A stretch of 64,000 nucleotides of DNA from Flavobacterium sp. N2820 (GCF_025947285.1 NZ_CP110008.1:2371001-2435000), one strand, 5' to 3'. Positions 8,756 through 18,594 are shown, counted from the stretch's first letter. The notes: a model not told the origin generated them from the letters alone. Translations and numbers: made by a program.

Positions 8756-9520
8756 ATGCAGCACGATTATTATAAAGAATACTATGAACTTGAAAGAAAT
8801 CATTGGTGGTTTGTTGCAAGAGAGGGAATATTAACTAATTATATTCATCAGTTAATTAAGCAAGGAAAACTACCTTCCACAGATTTAAAAATACTTAACG
8901 TAGGTTGTGGTCCAGGAAGAAGTTCTGAATATTTATCTAAGTTTGGCAAAGTTACTTCAATAGAATATGATAAATTCTGTTGTGAATTTGCTTCTGAAAA
9001 AACAGGATTAGAAATTATCAATGGTTCAATTACAGAATTATCTTTTAGTGATAATTCTTTTGATTTAGTATGTGCTTTTGATGTTATTGAACATGTTGAA
9101 GATGATCAATTAGCAGTTAATGAGTTAAAACGAGTAACAAAGAAAGACGCTCTGGTATTAATAACCGTTCCCGCTTTTATGAGCTTGTGGAGTCATCATG
9201 ATGTTATTAATCATCATTACAAAAGATATAAAATCAATGAAATAAATCAACTTTTTGATTCAGATAATAATGGAAATAAAGTATTTGACACTTATTTTAA
9301 TTCACTACTCTTTTTGCCTATTTATTTTTTTAGAAAAGTTAGTAATTTATTAAAATTAGGTCAAAAAAGAAAAGGCTCTGGAAGTGATTTTGAGGCTTTT
9401 AAGCCAGGTGTTTTAAATACTATTCTTTATAAAATTATGTATTTTGAGAGTGGTATAATTAATAAAAAAATTAAATTCCCTTTTGGGGTATCTATTTTGT
9501 ATAATTGGAAAAAAAATTAG
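8756..9520 (+). CDS. SAM-dependent methyltransferase, class I
   Basis: 254 residues. The SAM-binding motif I is LNVGCGPGRSSEYL near residues 47-60, with an acidic SIEYDK after motif I and the FDLVCAFDVIEHVEDD stretch typical of Methyltransf_11-type enzymes. No signal peptide. It sits between a GtrB-like GT2 and a GT39 gene with gaps of three bases on each side, so it probably methylates the sugar, or the lipid-linked intermediate, that these two enzymes handle. The substrate is inference. Confidence 0.8.
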   Translation: MQHDYYKEYYELERNHWWFVAREGILTNYIHQLIKQGKLPSTDLKILNVGCGPGRSSEYLSKFGKVTSIEYDKFCCEFASEKTGLEIINGSITELSFSDNSFDLVCAFDVIEHVEDDQLAVNELKRVTKKDALVLITVPAFMSLWSHHDVINHHYKRYKINEINQLFDSDNNGNKVFDTYFNSLLFLPIYFFRKVSNLLKLGQKRKGSGSDFEAFKPGVLNTILYKIMYFESGIINKKIKFPFGVSILYNWKKN

Positions 9521-9523
9521 AAT

Positions 9524-11374
9524 ATGAATTTGATTAATACACTAAAAAATAATAAATGGCTCGTAATAATTTTAGTAGTTTCGGCATTTTTAAGAATCTT
9601 CAAATTAGATTTTCAAAGTGTTTGGCTAGATGAAATTCATTCGTTAAGTGAAGCAAACCCTAATTTTTCATTTTCAGAGCTTTATAGTTCTTTGTTAACA
9701 GCAGAGCCACATCCACCTTTATATTTTGTTCTAGTTCAGCTTTTTTTCAAAATATTTGGCTACACAAGTTTTGTCTTGAGATTTTTTTCTTTTTTAGTTG
9801 GATTGGGAGGATTAATTACGCTTTATTTTCTAGCTAAAGAGCTATATAACAAAAAAGCGGCTATTTATTCAGTAGTTTTTTTAGGAATAAATAGTTATCA
9901 TATTTATTATTCTCAAGAAGGTAGAATGTATGCGTTATTGTTTTTTACAACAACATTATCATTCTTTTTTTTAGCTAAGTTTTTAAAAGAAAGAAACTTA
10001 AAATGGGCTTTGTGGCTAGGTTTTTCTGCTGGATTAATGATAAACAGTCACTTTTTCGGACTATTAACTTTACTTTCAATTTATTTTATTCTATTAGGCT
10101 TTTTTATAGTTTGTAATAAGGAGCAAATGAAATCTTTTTTTAAGTTTTCTTTTCTCTCCCTATTTATTACTTCAATCATGTTTCTCCCTTCATTAAAACT
10201 ACTTAAAAAGTCAAGTGAAATAAAAGAAATCTGGATTCCTAAGCCTACTTCAGATGCTTACACAATTATTTTTAAAGAGTTTTTTGGAAATTCAGAAATA
10301 CTATTATTGATTATTACTTCTTTACTTTTTATCTATGTATTAGGTTTAGTTAAACAAAATAAATCATCAATTAGCTTAGAATCTATTACATCAAATAAAA
10401 ATATTTTTAGTTTTTTAATATTAATTCCATGGATTGTTATAGTTATCCTTATTGCTTTAATTAGGTCTCATTTGTCTTTACCTATGATAATTAGTAGATA
10501 CTTTATAGGATTAATTCCGCCCATCATCATTATGATGTCTGTTGGACTTTTAAGCTTTAAAAATGAAATAGTAAGAAAAGGTATTTTGATTTTATTTATA
10601 ATAATATCATTATCAGATCTTTTCTTTGTTAAAGATTATTACAATAAAGTAACTAAAACTCAATTTCGTGAAGCTTCAAATTTTATTATTCAAAACAGTA
10701 AAAAAACAGAGCCTATAGTATCTAGTTTGAGTCCTTATTTTGTTTATTTTTTACAAAATGATAAGATTCAACACGAAATAATAGGAAACTCTTTAGAAGC
10801 TTATTTGTTAGAAATGAGTCAGAATCCGGCAAAGATAAAACCTTTTTGGTATGTAGATGCCCACGGAAGACCTTATTCAGTTTCTGAAGGAATGCAGGAT
10901 TTTCTAAACAAAAATTTCTATGTTGAAAATAATTTTGAAGCTCATGATGCTTGGGTTAAACATTTTATTCTATTAAAAGATGCACCTTTAACTTTAGATG
11001 TGAGTAAGTATGGTAAATTAAAGCAGACAAATGGAGATAATTTTACAATTAATATTGAAATATTCGAGAACGTTGATAATAAAGTTAAGATTTCTGGTTG
11101 GGCGTGTTTTCCTGAGCAAGATGCGATTGACACACAAATCAGTTTGGTTGTTATAAAGCCTGATAATACAGTAATTAGAGTTCAAACAGAAAAAATATTT
11201 AGAAATGATGTGACAAAATTTAATGGTAAATTTAATATGGATAATTCTGGTTTTTCATCTCAAATAGACTTTTCAAGTTTTGAAAAAGGTAAATATATAA
11301 TAGGTGCTTTTTTAACAAATAAGAAAACAGGAAAGGAAGGATTGATAATGACAGATAAAATAATTGAAAATTAA
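9524..11374 (+). CDS. Family 39-like membrane glycosyltransferase (ArnT/PMT type)
   Basis: 616 residues with about ten to twelve membrane helices from residue 12 to about 370, then a soluble C-terminal domain of about 240 residues expected in the periplasm. The first periplasmic loop carries VWLDEIHSL, the acidic motif of GT39/ArnT enzymes, and AEPHPPLYF is a second typical loop motif. Such enzymes transfer a sugar from a polyprenyl-phosphate carrier to lipid A, glycan or protein on the periplasmic face. With the GtrB-like gene and the methyltransferase it forms a three-gene unit. The acceptor is unknown; the preceding PagL-like gene hints at lipid A or LPS. Confidence 0.8.
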   Translation: MNLINTLKNNKWLVIILVVSAFLRIFKLDFQSVWLDEIHSLSEANPNFSFSELYSSLLTAEPHPPLYFVLVQLFFKIFGYTSFVLRFFSFLVGLGGLITLYFLAKELYNKKAAIYSVVFLGINSYHIYYSQEGRMYALLFFTTTLSFFFLAKFLKERNLKWALWLGFSAGLMINSHFFGLLTLLSIYFILLGFFIVCNKEQMKSFFKFSFLSLFITSIMFLPSLKLLKKSSEIKEIWIPKPTSDAYTIIFKEFFGNSEILLLIITSLLFIYVLGLVKQNKSSISLESITSNKNIFSFLILIPWIVIVILIALIRSHLSLPMIISRYFIGLIPPIIIMMSVGLLSFKNEIVRKGILILFIIISLSDLFFVKDYYNKVTKTQFREASNFIIQNSKKTEPIVSSLSPYFVYFLQNDKIQHEIIGNSLEAYLLEMSQNPAKIKPFWYVDAHGRPYSVSEGMQDFLNKNFYVENNFEAHDAWVKHFILLKDAPLTLDVSKYGKLKQTNGDNFTINIEIFENVDNKVKISGWACFPEQDAIDTQISLVVIKPDNTVIRVQTEKIFRNDVTKFNGKFNMDNSGFSSQIDFSSFEKGKYIIGAFLTNKKTGKEGLIMTDKIIEN

Positions 11375-11393
11375 ATCATAATTAATATATTTG
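11364..11393 (+). promoter_or_regulatory. Bacteroidota promoter TTG-N19-TAtaTTTG
   Basis: TTG at 11364-11366 and TATATTTG at 11386-11393 are separated by 19 bases, the spacing of the Bacteroidota housekeeping sigma promoter. It lies 19 bases upstream of the lipoprotein start at 11413, which gives that gene its own promoter after the GT39 gene. Confidence 0.65.
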
Positions 11394-11412
11394 CACAAAA
11401 TAAAAAAACAAT

Positions 11413-11961
11413 ATGAGAACAATAGTTTTTACAATTTTAGTTTTAAGCTTATCTTTTGTTTCATGTGAAAATAAAAAAACAGAGGAAAACAGTACTACTC
11501 CCGAATCTGTTGTAAGTAAAGATTCACCTTTTACAGTTAAAATAAATGCTTTGATTTTGAAGGATGATATTTTTAACATTTATTACAATGAAGATGGCAA
11601 AGATGTTTATTTACCTGAACAAGTTGTAATTATTGAAACAAAGGGGAATAATACTGCGCAAGACATCGTTTTTGAATTACCAAAAGATGTTATGCCAATG
11701 AATTTGAGATTTGATTTAGGATCAAACAAAGATCAGAAGAGTATTAAAATCAACAGTTTTCAAATGGATTACATGGGAAAATCATTTGCAACAAAGAACG
11801 GCGGTGAATTTATTAAATATTTTTCTCCAAATCCACAAATTGTATTTGACGCCGCAACTTCTTCAGCAAATATTGTAATTGATGAAACTGTTATGTACGA
11901 CCCTATCTTTTTTGCAACACCTGATTTAAAGAAAGAGATTGAGAATTTATACAAGAAATAA
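11413..11961 (+). CDS. Hypothetical lipoprotein
   Basis: 182 residues with a lipoprotein signal peptide: hydrophobic residues 3-16, then SFVSC with Cys19 as the likely lipidated residue, followed by a Glu/Thr/Ser linker. The mature part has alternating beta-type segments and no motif I recognise. It has its own promoter and ends in a strong bidirectional terminator shared with the converging glycosyltransferase gene, so it stands as a single-gene unit between the two halves of the polysaccharide locus. No function is proposed. Confidence 0.7.
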   Translation: MRTIVFTILVLSLSFVSCENKKTEENSTTPESVVSKDSPFTVKINALILKDDIFNIYYNEDGKDVYLPEQVVIIETKGNNTAQDIVFELPKDVMPMNLRFDLGSNKDQKSIKINSFQMDYMGKSFATKNGGEFIKYFSPNPQIVFDAATSSANIVIDETVMYDPIFFATPDLKKEIENLYKK

Positions 11962-11973
11962 TTTTGGAATTAT

Positions 11974-12011
11974 AAAAAAATAAGGAGCTAATTTTAGCTC
12001 CTTATTTTTTT
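11974..12011. terminator. Bidirectional terminator
   Basis: A perfect 17-bp inverted repeat (11974-11990 and 11995-12011, loop ATTT) with A-run and T-run on its outer ends. It lies between the plus-strand lipoprotein gene and the minus-strand GT2 gene and serves both; its right arm overlaps the last codons of the GT2 gene. Confidence 0.85.
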
Positions 12012-12772
12012 ATAATCTGTTTCATATAACATTTTAGTAGTGAAAAATAGAAATCAAAATAATTCACTAAAGCAGAATTGTATCCATATTTAAGTTTGAC
12101 AATTAGCGCTTCTTTAAGTGCCTTATAAATTTGGTTACTAACACCTCCATTTTGCATTTTAGCTGTGATGCTTTCAAAAAAAGTGGGTTGAATATAATCT
12201 TTACAACGGATATAGAAATCCAAATCGCCTACAATTTTATATGCTGTACTGAAGTTTCCTACTTTTTCAAATAATATTCTTTTATGAAAGGATCCCACTT
12301 GCGCAATATTCATATTTCTAACTACATCTTCCCATTTAAATGGTTTCCCAATTACTCTTATGAACTGATGTTTTTCATCAATAATTTCAACTTTTGATGA
12401 GATATAATTGGTTTTACCATCGCTTTTATTTATCTCGTTTGAATAATTAATTAGAGCATCTTTAATATACATATCATCCGATCCCAAAAAACTAATCCAT
12501 TGACCTGAACTTAATTGAATTCCTTTGTTCCAGGCATCGTAAATTCCATTGTCTTTTTCAGAGATAAATTTATAATCGACTCCTTTTTCCTTAAATTTTG
12601 GTTGAAATGATTTTATAATTTCTGTGGTGCCATCAGATGAATTACCGTCTATGATTATGTATTCAAAATCTTTAAAATCAAGATTTAGAACCGATGTTAT
12701 GGTATCGGAAATTGTTTTTTCACTATTGTAAGAAGCGGTAATAATGCTGAAAAAAGGTAAAGTAGTACTCAT
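12002..12772 (-). CDS. Family 2 glycosyltransferase
   Basis: 256 residues, a soluble GT-A enzyme. It begins FFSIITASYNSEKTISDTI, has DGNSSDGTTEII near residues 40-50 and GSDD near residue 97, the usual metal-binding acidic cluster. It resembles the WsaE/colanic-acid type GT2 enzymes that extend lipid-linked repeat units in the cytosol. Its ATG overlaps the stop of the flippase gene by four bases, so it is the last gene of the minus-strand block. Donor sugar unknown; the colitose pathway at the other end of the block is a candidate source. Confidence 0.85.
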   Translation of the reverse strand: MSTTLPFFSIITASYNSEKTISDTITSVLNLDFKDFEYIIIDGNSSDGTTEIIKSFQPKFKEKGVDYKFISEKDNGIYDAWNKGIQLSSGQWISFLGSDDMYIKDALINYSNEINKSDGKTNYISSKVEIIDEKHQFIRVIGKPFKWEDVVRNMNIAQVGSFHKRILFEKVGNFSTAYKIVGDLDFYIRCKDYIQPTFFESITAKMQNGGVSNQIYKALKEALIVKLKYGYNSALVNYFDFYFSLLKCYMKQIIKK

Positions 12773-14265
12773 TTATTTTTTGTAAATAATTGTGTTGCTT
12801 TTTGATATATATTTTTTAAATGTTTGTTTTTTAAAAAAGAAAATACAAACCACACAAGGCATATAACAAAAATACAGATAAATAAATAATTTAGCTTAGA
12901 ATCAAACCAACTAATTATACTATAATAACCAAAAATGCTTGTCAATGAAGCTAAAAAGATAAACCATAGGTCATGTAACGAAAGCAAACTTTTCAATGAA
13001 ATATGATTTTTTTGATGGTATGAAAAAAGAACCAGTAATGAACCAATAAGAAAAGCGATATTCCAACCAACTACTACACCATAACCGTTAAATTCTATAC
13101 CTAAAAAGTAGCTTAAAATGGGGTTTAATAGTGTTATAGCAATGTATGAATAAATCAACCAATTCAATTTGCCTTCGCCTAAGTAACTAAAATAAGCCGG
13201 ATTACTACAGATGTTGACAAATGCTACAATGCTGTTTAAAACTACGGCAAACAAGAAAAAAGGCACAATTTTTCCAATCCAAAAGAAAGATATTATAGGA
13301 GCAGTAATAATAATTCCGGTAATCAAAACAATATCAAATAACAGCACTATTGAAAATGTTTTAATATACAGTTCTTTTACATACGTTTCTTTTGTTTCTT
13401 TAGCTTCTGCCACTACAGGAATAATTACTTGATTGGCACTCACAATTAAACTTCTCAATTGCGTTACTAATCGACTCGCCATTTCATAGTAACCTACCAT
13501 TGCTAACCCACCATATTTACTCAATAAGGCTTTTGTAATAGGTTCAAATGACATTTGCATAAATGATAAGGCTTGCATTTTTATGCCATAATTAATAATT
13601 TCTTTAAATAAAGATTTTGACCAATTCCATTGTAATGTAAAAATGCTTTTTATGGATTTTGATAAATAGTAAATCGAGGCAACTAAAACAATGATGGCTT
13701 GAAATATTTGCGCAAAAATCAATCCTTTTAAGCCGAATTTTGGGGTTAACAATACACTCAATGCAAACAATACAATGGATGAAAAACTTACAATATAACT
13801 CTTAATGTAGTTTTTTTGAATTCCATCTAAACAACTACTAATTACACCACCCAATGCATTAATTATTAAACTAAGTAGTGAAAAAGGAAGTATTTCTAAT
13901 GCAATTGGAAGGTATTTAGCTTCTATAAAATGAGGCAACACATATGTTCCAGCAATTAAAATAACCACTGAAATAATAGAATAGGTGCCAATTATGAAAA
14001 CAGCTGCTGTAAAAATGAGTTTTCTTAAACGATCAAAATCATTTCTTGCATAATAGGTGGCTACAAACTTTATAATGCTGGTACTTATACCAAAATTAGC
14101 AATCAATGCTAAAGAAGTAGACGCGATAATTAATGACCAAACGCCTAATAATTCGATTCCTAAAGTAACTAATAAATAACGATACAAAACCAAATAAACA
14201 ATTCCCACAATTAGCACTTGTCCAATAGCAGCAATTGAATTAAAAAAGAGTTTTGATTTTTGCAA
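12769..14265 (-). CDS. Wzx-type flippase (polysaccharide biosynthesis family)
   Basis: 498 residues, almost entirely hydrophobic, with twelve to fourteen predicted membrane helices, of the MATE-like PST/MOP superfamily. It would flip undecaprenyl-linked repeat units across the inner membrane. The start is TTG at 14265; the frame is closed two codons upstream by the stop of the preceding gene, and no Met occurs for about 230 residues, so the TTG is well supported. It is in the same frame as the preceding glycosyltransferase, separated by TAA-AAA-ACC. As the only flippase in the window it probably serves the whole locus. Confidence 0.9.
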   Translation of the reverse strand: MQKSKLFFNSIAAIGQVLIVGIVYLVLYRYLLVTLGIELLGVWSLIIASTSLALIANFGISTSIIKFVATYYARNDFDRLRKLIFTAAVFIIGTYSIISVVILIAGTYVLPHFIEAKYLPIALEILPFSLLSLIINALGGVISSCLDGIQKNYIKSYIVSFSSIVLFALSVLLTPKFGLKGLIFAQIFQAIIVLVASIYYLSKSIKSIFTLQWNWSKSLFKEIINYGIKMQALSFMQMSFEPITKALLSKYGGLAMVGYYEMASRLVTQLRSLIVSANQVIIPVVAEAKETKETYVKELYIKTFSIVLLFDIVLITGIIITAPIISFFWIGKIVPFFLFAVVLNSIVAFVNICSNPAYFSYLGEGKLNWLIYSYIAITLLNPILSYFLGIEFNGYGVVVGWNIAFLIGSLLVLFSYHQKNHISLKSLLSLHDLWFIFLASLTSIFGYYSIISWFDSKLNYLFICIFVICLVWFVFSFLKNKHLKNIYQKATQLFTKNK

Positions 14266-14271
14266 GGTTTT

Positions 14272-15216
14272 TTATTTAAAATTGAGGATAAAATTTTCAA
14301 TTTGAGTAACTCTATTGTCCCAGTTATGAAAGCTTTTTATGGTTTCATAATTTTTTTCGATGAGTGGGATATAAGTATCAAAGTTACTTAAAATAGCTTC
14401 AATTTGTGCTATTGGGTTGTTGTCGTCTATTTCAATAATGGGATTATAATCAAACAAATGCACCATATCGTGTGGAATTTTCCCCAATAGTAAGCATTTG
14501 GAAGCCATCGATTGTAAATAACGATTGGTAATGGTAGAAATTTTCCCGGTTCTTTCGGGATGTGTAATATCGGAAGGCACGCAGATGGAAATTTTAGAAT
14601 TTGCTAAACCAAATAAAAAATCTTCACGTGTTGGAAAAATGATTTCACCTGCCTTTTTTTCGTATTGATATACTATATCTTTTTCAATAGTCTTAATTTT
14701 TTCGTGGTATTCATTCCATTTTCTGCCTAATTGCAACACATCTGTTGTTCTTTCTTGGTAAGGTATAAACTGATATTGATCTACATCAATTCCTTCTGGA
14801 ATCCAATGCGATTGAAAATTAGGAATGTTTAACGTATTGAAATAATCAGCAGATTGTTTACTTGCTGTAAAAACCATATTGATTTTATAAGCTCTAATTG
14901 TTTTTTCAATCTCATCAAACAGAGGTTCCCAGGCATCGTACATCCAAAGGACTTTTAAATCGGCTTTGAAATGAAAAAAAGGAAAAAATTTTTCTTTTTG
15001 ATAACCAATTACCACATAGTTTTTATGTTTTCTGATTGGAAGTTGAATTGGCGGAATAAATTTTAGGAGTTGACGAAGCACTCGCGCTTGAATGCTTCCC
15101 ACTCCTGTTTTTATTTCCCAATGGGGTTTATTTAGTATTCTGTCTTCAAATTCATAATATAAATCCATAGAAACATGGTGATTAAAATTGGTTTTGACCA
15201 AAGTAAATTGTTTCAT
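14272..15216 (-). CDS. Glycosyltransferase, family 1-like C-terminal domain
   Basis: 314 residues, soluble. The C-terminal half has the GT-B pattern: WIPEGIDVDQYQF near residue 137, then a stretch with LFGLANSKISICVPSD and RYLQSMASKCLLLGKIP, as in Glyco_trans_1_2 domains where the nucleotide-sugar is held. The N-terminal half is divergent. Gaps to its neighbours are short, so it belongs to the minus-strand operon between colD and the flippase. It is a plausible colitosyltransferase because it sits directly after colD, but this is inference from order only. Confidence 0.7.
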   Translation of the reverse strand: MKQFTLVKTNFNHHVSMDLYYEFEDRILNKPHWEIKTGVGSIQARVLRQLLKFIPPIQLPIRKHKNYVVIGYQKEKFFPFFHFKADLKVLWMYDAWEPLFDEIEKTIRAYKINMVFTASKQSADYFNTLNIPNFQSHWIPEGIDVDQYQFIPYQERTTDVLQLGRKWNEYHEKIKTIEKDIVYQYEKKAGEIIFPTREDFLFGLANSKISICVPSDITHPERTGKISTITNRYLQSMASKCLLLGKIPHDMVHLFDYNPIIEIDDNNPIAQIEAILSNFDTYIPLIEKNYETIKSFHNWDNRVTQIENFILNFK

Positions 15217-15232
15217 GGATTTTAAAATTTAA

Positions 15233-16399
15233 TTACAATGAAGTTAAAACACGGTGTAAATGCTTAATTTCTTCCGTTAAGTCAATTTGGTGATTACCTA
15301 CAAAGAAACCATTTTTGTCTAAATATTGTGCATTTTTCATTTCGCCAAAAATTTCACAATCGAAGTATTTCAATACTTCATTTTTAGTGAAATCGCCTGT
15401 AACGATTGGACGACAATCGATGTGATTTTCTTCTAATGCTTTTACAATATCTGAACGGTTTAGTTTAGATTCGGGTTTAATGATAAAGCTAAATCCAAAC
15501 CAACTGCTGTTGTCAATATCTTTTTGAATGTAAAAATCTTTGTTATCTTTAAATAAAGAAACAAACAATTCCGCATTTTTTCTTCTTTGGTCTAAAAAAG
15601 AAGGTAATTTTTTCAATTGTTCTACACCAATTACGCCACTCATTTCAACAGGGCGCACATTATATCCAGGCAATAAAAAGCGGAATGATTCTTCAAACCA
15701 ATTATCACTTTTGTTAGAAATTTTATTTTCTTTAGGCAAATGGCGTGTCCATCCGTGTGCTCTTAAACATACCATAACATGATACATTTCTTCATCATCA
15801 GTTACAATTAATCCGCCTTCCATAGTCGCCATATGGTGTGAGAAGAAAGTCGAAAATGTGCCTACTAAGCCAAAAGTTCCTGTTTGTTTTCCTTTAAATT
15901 CAGCGCCCATGGATTCGCAATTATCTTCCATTAAGATAATGTTTCTTGTACCAATGATTTCGTTGATTGCATCAAAATTATTTGGGTTTCCCAAAAGGTT
16001 TACGGCCAAAATCATTTTAGTGTTCTCAGTAACGGCTGATTTCAATTGTTCTAAATCAAAATTTAGTGTGTGTAAATCAACATCCACAAATTTTAATTTT
16101 AAACCATATTGATACAAAGGATAATAAGTGGTTGACCAAGAAACGGCAGGTACAATTACTTCATCACCTCTTTTTAATTTTGGATTTTTAGTATAAAACA
16201 TAGCTGCCACTGCAATTAGATTTGCCGATGAGCCAGAGTTTACCATAACTGCGTATTTTGAATTGACAAATTTTGCAAAATCGTCTTCAAATTGTTTTAC
16301 GCCTTCGCCCATGGTGTACATATCTTTTGCGATAACACCATTGATGGCTTCTATTTCTTTTTCATCCCAAGTTGAGGATGCTAATGGATATTTAATCAT
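15233..16399 (-). CDS. colD: GDP-4-keto-6-deoxy-D-mannose 3-dehydratase
   Basis: 388 residues from the ATG at 16399 ([11 protein letters not shown]), which overlaps the colC stop by eight bases; an upstream in-frame ATG at 16426 lies deeper inside colC. It belongs to the DegT/DnrJ/EryC1 PLP fold, but the usual Schiff-base lysine is replaced: [10 protein letters not shown] places His188 where aminotransferases have Lys. That is the hallmark of ColD, which uses unanchored PLP to remove the C3 hydroxyl of GDP-4-keto-6-deoxymannose. Other ColD-like stretches are [17 protein letters not shown] and [11 protein letters not shown]. With gmd and colC it makes GDP-L-colitose. The match to E. coli ColD as I remember it is close along the whole length. 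Confidence 0.93.
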   Translation of the reverse strand: MIKYPLASSTWDEKEIEAINGVIAKDMYTMGEGVKQFEDDFAKFVNSKYAVMVNSGSSANLIAVAAMFYTKNPKLKRGDEVIVPAVSWSTTYYPLYQYGLKLKFVDVDLHTLNFDLEQLKSAVTENTKMILAVNLLGNPNNFDAINEIIGTRNIILMEDNCESMGAEFKGKQTGTFGLVGTFSTFFSHHMATMEGGLIVTDDEEMYHVMVCLRAHGWTRHLPKENKISNKSDNWFEESFRFLLPGYNVRPVEMSGVIGVEQLKKLPSFLDQRRKNAELFVSLFKDNKDFYIQKDIDNSSWFGFSFIIKPESKLNRSDIVKALEENHIDCRPIVTGDFTKNEVLKYFDCEIFGEMKNAQYLDKNGFFVGNHQIDLTEEIKHLHRVLTSL

Positions 16400-17318
16400 G
16401 TAAAACCGATGTTTTAAAGTATTCAACTGTTTTTTTAATTCCGTCTTCTAGTGAGGTTTGATGGTGCCAACCAAATTGTTTTAGTTTTTCATCATCAATT
16501 AATTTTTGTTTCATTCCAATTGGTTTTGACAAATCGTGAACAAATTTTCCTTCAAATCCAATTACGTTGGCAATGGTTTGATAATATTCGTTAATGGTGT
16601 AATCAAATCCTAATCCCACATTTATATTTTGTGGCATTTGGTCAAATTTTTCAATCGCATAAAACACAAAGTCAGCCAAATCGCCCGTGTACATAAATTC
16701 TCTTCGGGCTAAACCATCACCCCAAATATCAATTTCATTCGCCTTATTTTGTTTGGCTTCATAAATTTTTTTAATCACAGCCGGCACCATATGTGAATGT
16801 TCTGGCGAAAACTTATCATATTTTCCATATAAATTACATGGAATAACGGTTTTGTATTGTAGTTTTGGATTTTCTTTTACAATGTATTCACACAAACGCG
16901 TGGCAACTACTTTTGCAATAGCATATCCTTCATTTGTAGGTTCTAATTCGCCTTTTAAGATTAATTCTTCTTGCAAGGGATTTTGTGCTTCTCTTGGATA
17001 CATACACGAGCTGGCCATGTTCATCAAGGCTTTAACGCCATTTTCTTTTGCAGCCATGATGATGTTTCTTCCCATGTCTAAGTTATAGACCAAAAAATCT
17101 ACTGGTCTTGCCATATTGGCTTGAATGCCACCAACTAATCCAGCAGAATGAATAATAAAATCGGGTTGGTGTTTTTTTAAATATGCATCAACGATTTTAT
17201 AATCACGCAAATTCAATTCAGTACTTGAAGGCGATAATAAGACATGTTGAATTGCTTTTGGATGTTCCAAAATGTTTTTTCCCACCATGCCGTTGCCACC
17301 AGTTACAAGAATTTTCAT
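16392..17318 (-). CDS. colC: GDP-L-colitose synthase (Fcl-like epimerase/reductase)
   Basis: 308 residues, an extended SDR of the GDP-L-fucose synthase family. It has GGNGMVGKNI (residues 7-16), ASSCMYP near 108 and the catalytic YAIAK near 135-140. On sequence alone it could be Fcl (GDP-fucose), but it overlaps colD and follows gmd. In a gmd-colD context this family performs C5 epimerisation and C4 reduction of GDP-4-keto-3,6-dideoxymannose to GDP-L-colitose. Both products remain possible if the enzyme is promiscuous. It is 105 bases downstream of gmd. Confidence 0.85.
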   Translation of the reverse strand: MKILVTGGNGMVGKNILEHPKAIQHVLLSPSSTELNLRDYKIVDAYLKKHQPDFIIHSAGLVGGIQANMARPVDFLVYNLDMGRNIIMAAKENGVKALMNMASSCMYPREAQNPLQEELILKGELEPTNEGYAIAKVVATRLCEYIVKENPKLQYKTVIPCNLYGKYDKFSPEHSHMVPAVIKKIYEAKQNKANEIDIWGDGLARREFMYTGDLADFVFYAIEKFDQMPQNINVGLGFDYTINEYYQTIANVIGFEGKFVHDLSKPIGMKQKLIDDEKLKQFGWHHQTSLEDGIKKTVEYFKTSVLHD

Positions 17319-17423
17319 ATCTGTAGAATTTTATTTTTAGGGGTCATAAATGTTATCGCTTTTAGGTTTATTGCTATTTGCGCAAATTTGATTTTAATTG
17401 CGATTTCATAAAAAAAGGTTTGT

Positions 17424-18509
17424 TTATTCGTATTTTTTTAATGAATCTCTATCTTTAAAACGAACCACATAGTTTAAATCATGTTGCATCATAATTTTTA
17501 CAAGTTGTTCAATAGATGTTCTGCTAGGATTCCATCCCAATTGTGTTTTTGCTTTTGTAGGGTCACCCAATAAACTTTCTACTTCAGCAGGTCTATAGTA
17601 ATTAGGGTCTACTTCGATGATTACTTTTCCAGTAGCTTTACAAATTCCTCTTTCGTTTTCATTTTCTCCTTGCCATTCTATTTCAATACCAGCTTCTTTG
17701 AATGCTAATTCACAAAAGTAACGTACAGAATATTGAATACCGGTAGCAATTACATAGTCTTCAGGTTGTTCTTGTTGGAGCATTAACCACATGCATTCCA
17801 CATAATCTTTTGCATAGCCCCAATCACGAAGCGCATCAAGATTTCCTAAGTATAGTTTTTCTTGAATACCGTGTTTAATTCTAGAGGCAGAAAGTGTAAT
17901 TTTTCGGGTCACAAAAGTTTCGCCTCTACGTTCAGATTCGTGATTGAATAAAATGCCGTTAACCGCAAAAATTCCATACGATTCTCTATAGTTTTTGGTA
18001 ATCCAAAACGCATATATTTTAGCCACCCCATATGGAGAGCGAGGATAAAAAGGAGTAGTTTCTTTTTGGGGAACTTCTTGTACTTTGCCGTATAACTCTG
18101 AAGTAGAGGCTTGGTAAATTTTAGTTTTATGAGTTAACCCGCATATTCGAATTGCTTCTAACAAACGTAGGGTTCCTACCGCATCAGTTTCTGCGGTATA
18201 TTCGGGCATATCAAACGACACTTTGACGTGTGACTGAGCGGCCAGATTATACACTTCATCAGGTTGAATTTCTTGAACCAATCGGATTAAACTCGTTGAA
18301 TCAGTCATATCACCATAATGAAGGTGAATTTTTTTATCTTTATGTAAATCTTGAATTAAAGATTCTATATATAGATGTTCAATACGCTCTGTGTTAAAAG
18401 TAGAACTCCTTCTAATGATCCCGTGAACTTCATATCCTTTTTCTAATAATAATTCGGCTAAGTACGAACCATCTTGACCATTAATTCCAGTGATTAACGC
18501 TTTTTTCAT
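17424..18509 (-). CDS. gmd: GDP-mannose 4,6-dehydratase
   Basis: 361 residues, converting GDP-D-mannose to GDP-4-keto-6-deoxymannose with NADP. The Rossmann motif is [14 protein letters not shown] (residues 8-21), the substrate motif is [11 protein letters not shown] near residue 125, and the catalytic Tyr-x3-Lys is in YGVAK near residue 150; the [11 protein letters not shown] stretch is typical of GMD. It is the first gene of the minus-strand block and supplies ColD. A CAAATATA element at 18534-18541 (TATATTTG on the minus strand) may be its promoter. No mannose-1-phosphate guanylyltransferase is present in the window, so GDP-mannose must come from elsewhere. Confidence 0.95.
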   Translation of the reverse strand: MKKALITGINGQDGSYLAELLLEKGYEVHGIIRRSSTFNTERIEHLYIESLIQDLHKDKKIHLHYGDMTDSTSLIRLVQEIQPDEVYNLAAQSHVKVSFDMPEYTAETDAVGTLRLLEAIRICGLTHKTKIYQASTSELYGKVQEVPQKETTPFYPRSPYGVAKIYAFWITKNYRESYGIFAVNGILFNHESERRGETFVTRKITLSASRIKHGIQEKLYLGNLDALRDWGYAKDYVECMWLMLQQEQPEDYVIATGIQYSVRYFCELAFKEAGIEIEWQGENENERGICKATGKVIIEVDPNYYRPAEVESLLGDPTKAKTQLGWNPSRTSIEQLVKIMMQHDLNYVVRFKDRDSLKKYE

Positions 18510-18594
18510 TGCAGGTAAAAAATTTAATAGTTACAAATATATACCTTAAAAAGTAAATGTATAATTTTTAGCAATATATTTTATTTAATTGAGT

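Noticed and set aside
15809-15840. Loss of the catalytic Lys in the DegT-like enzyme as a pseudogene sign
   Set aside because: His at this position is the known signature of ColD, and the entire protein otherwise matches ColD.
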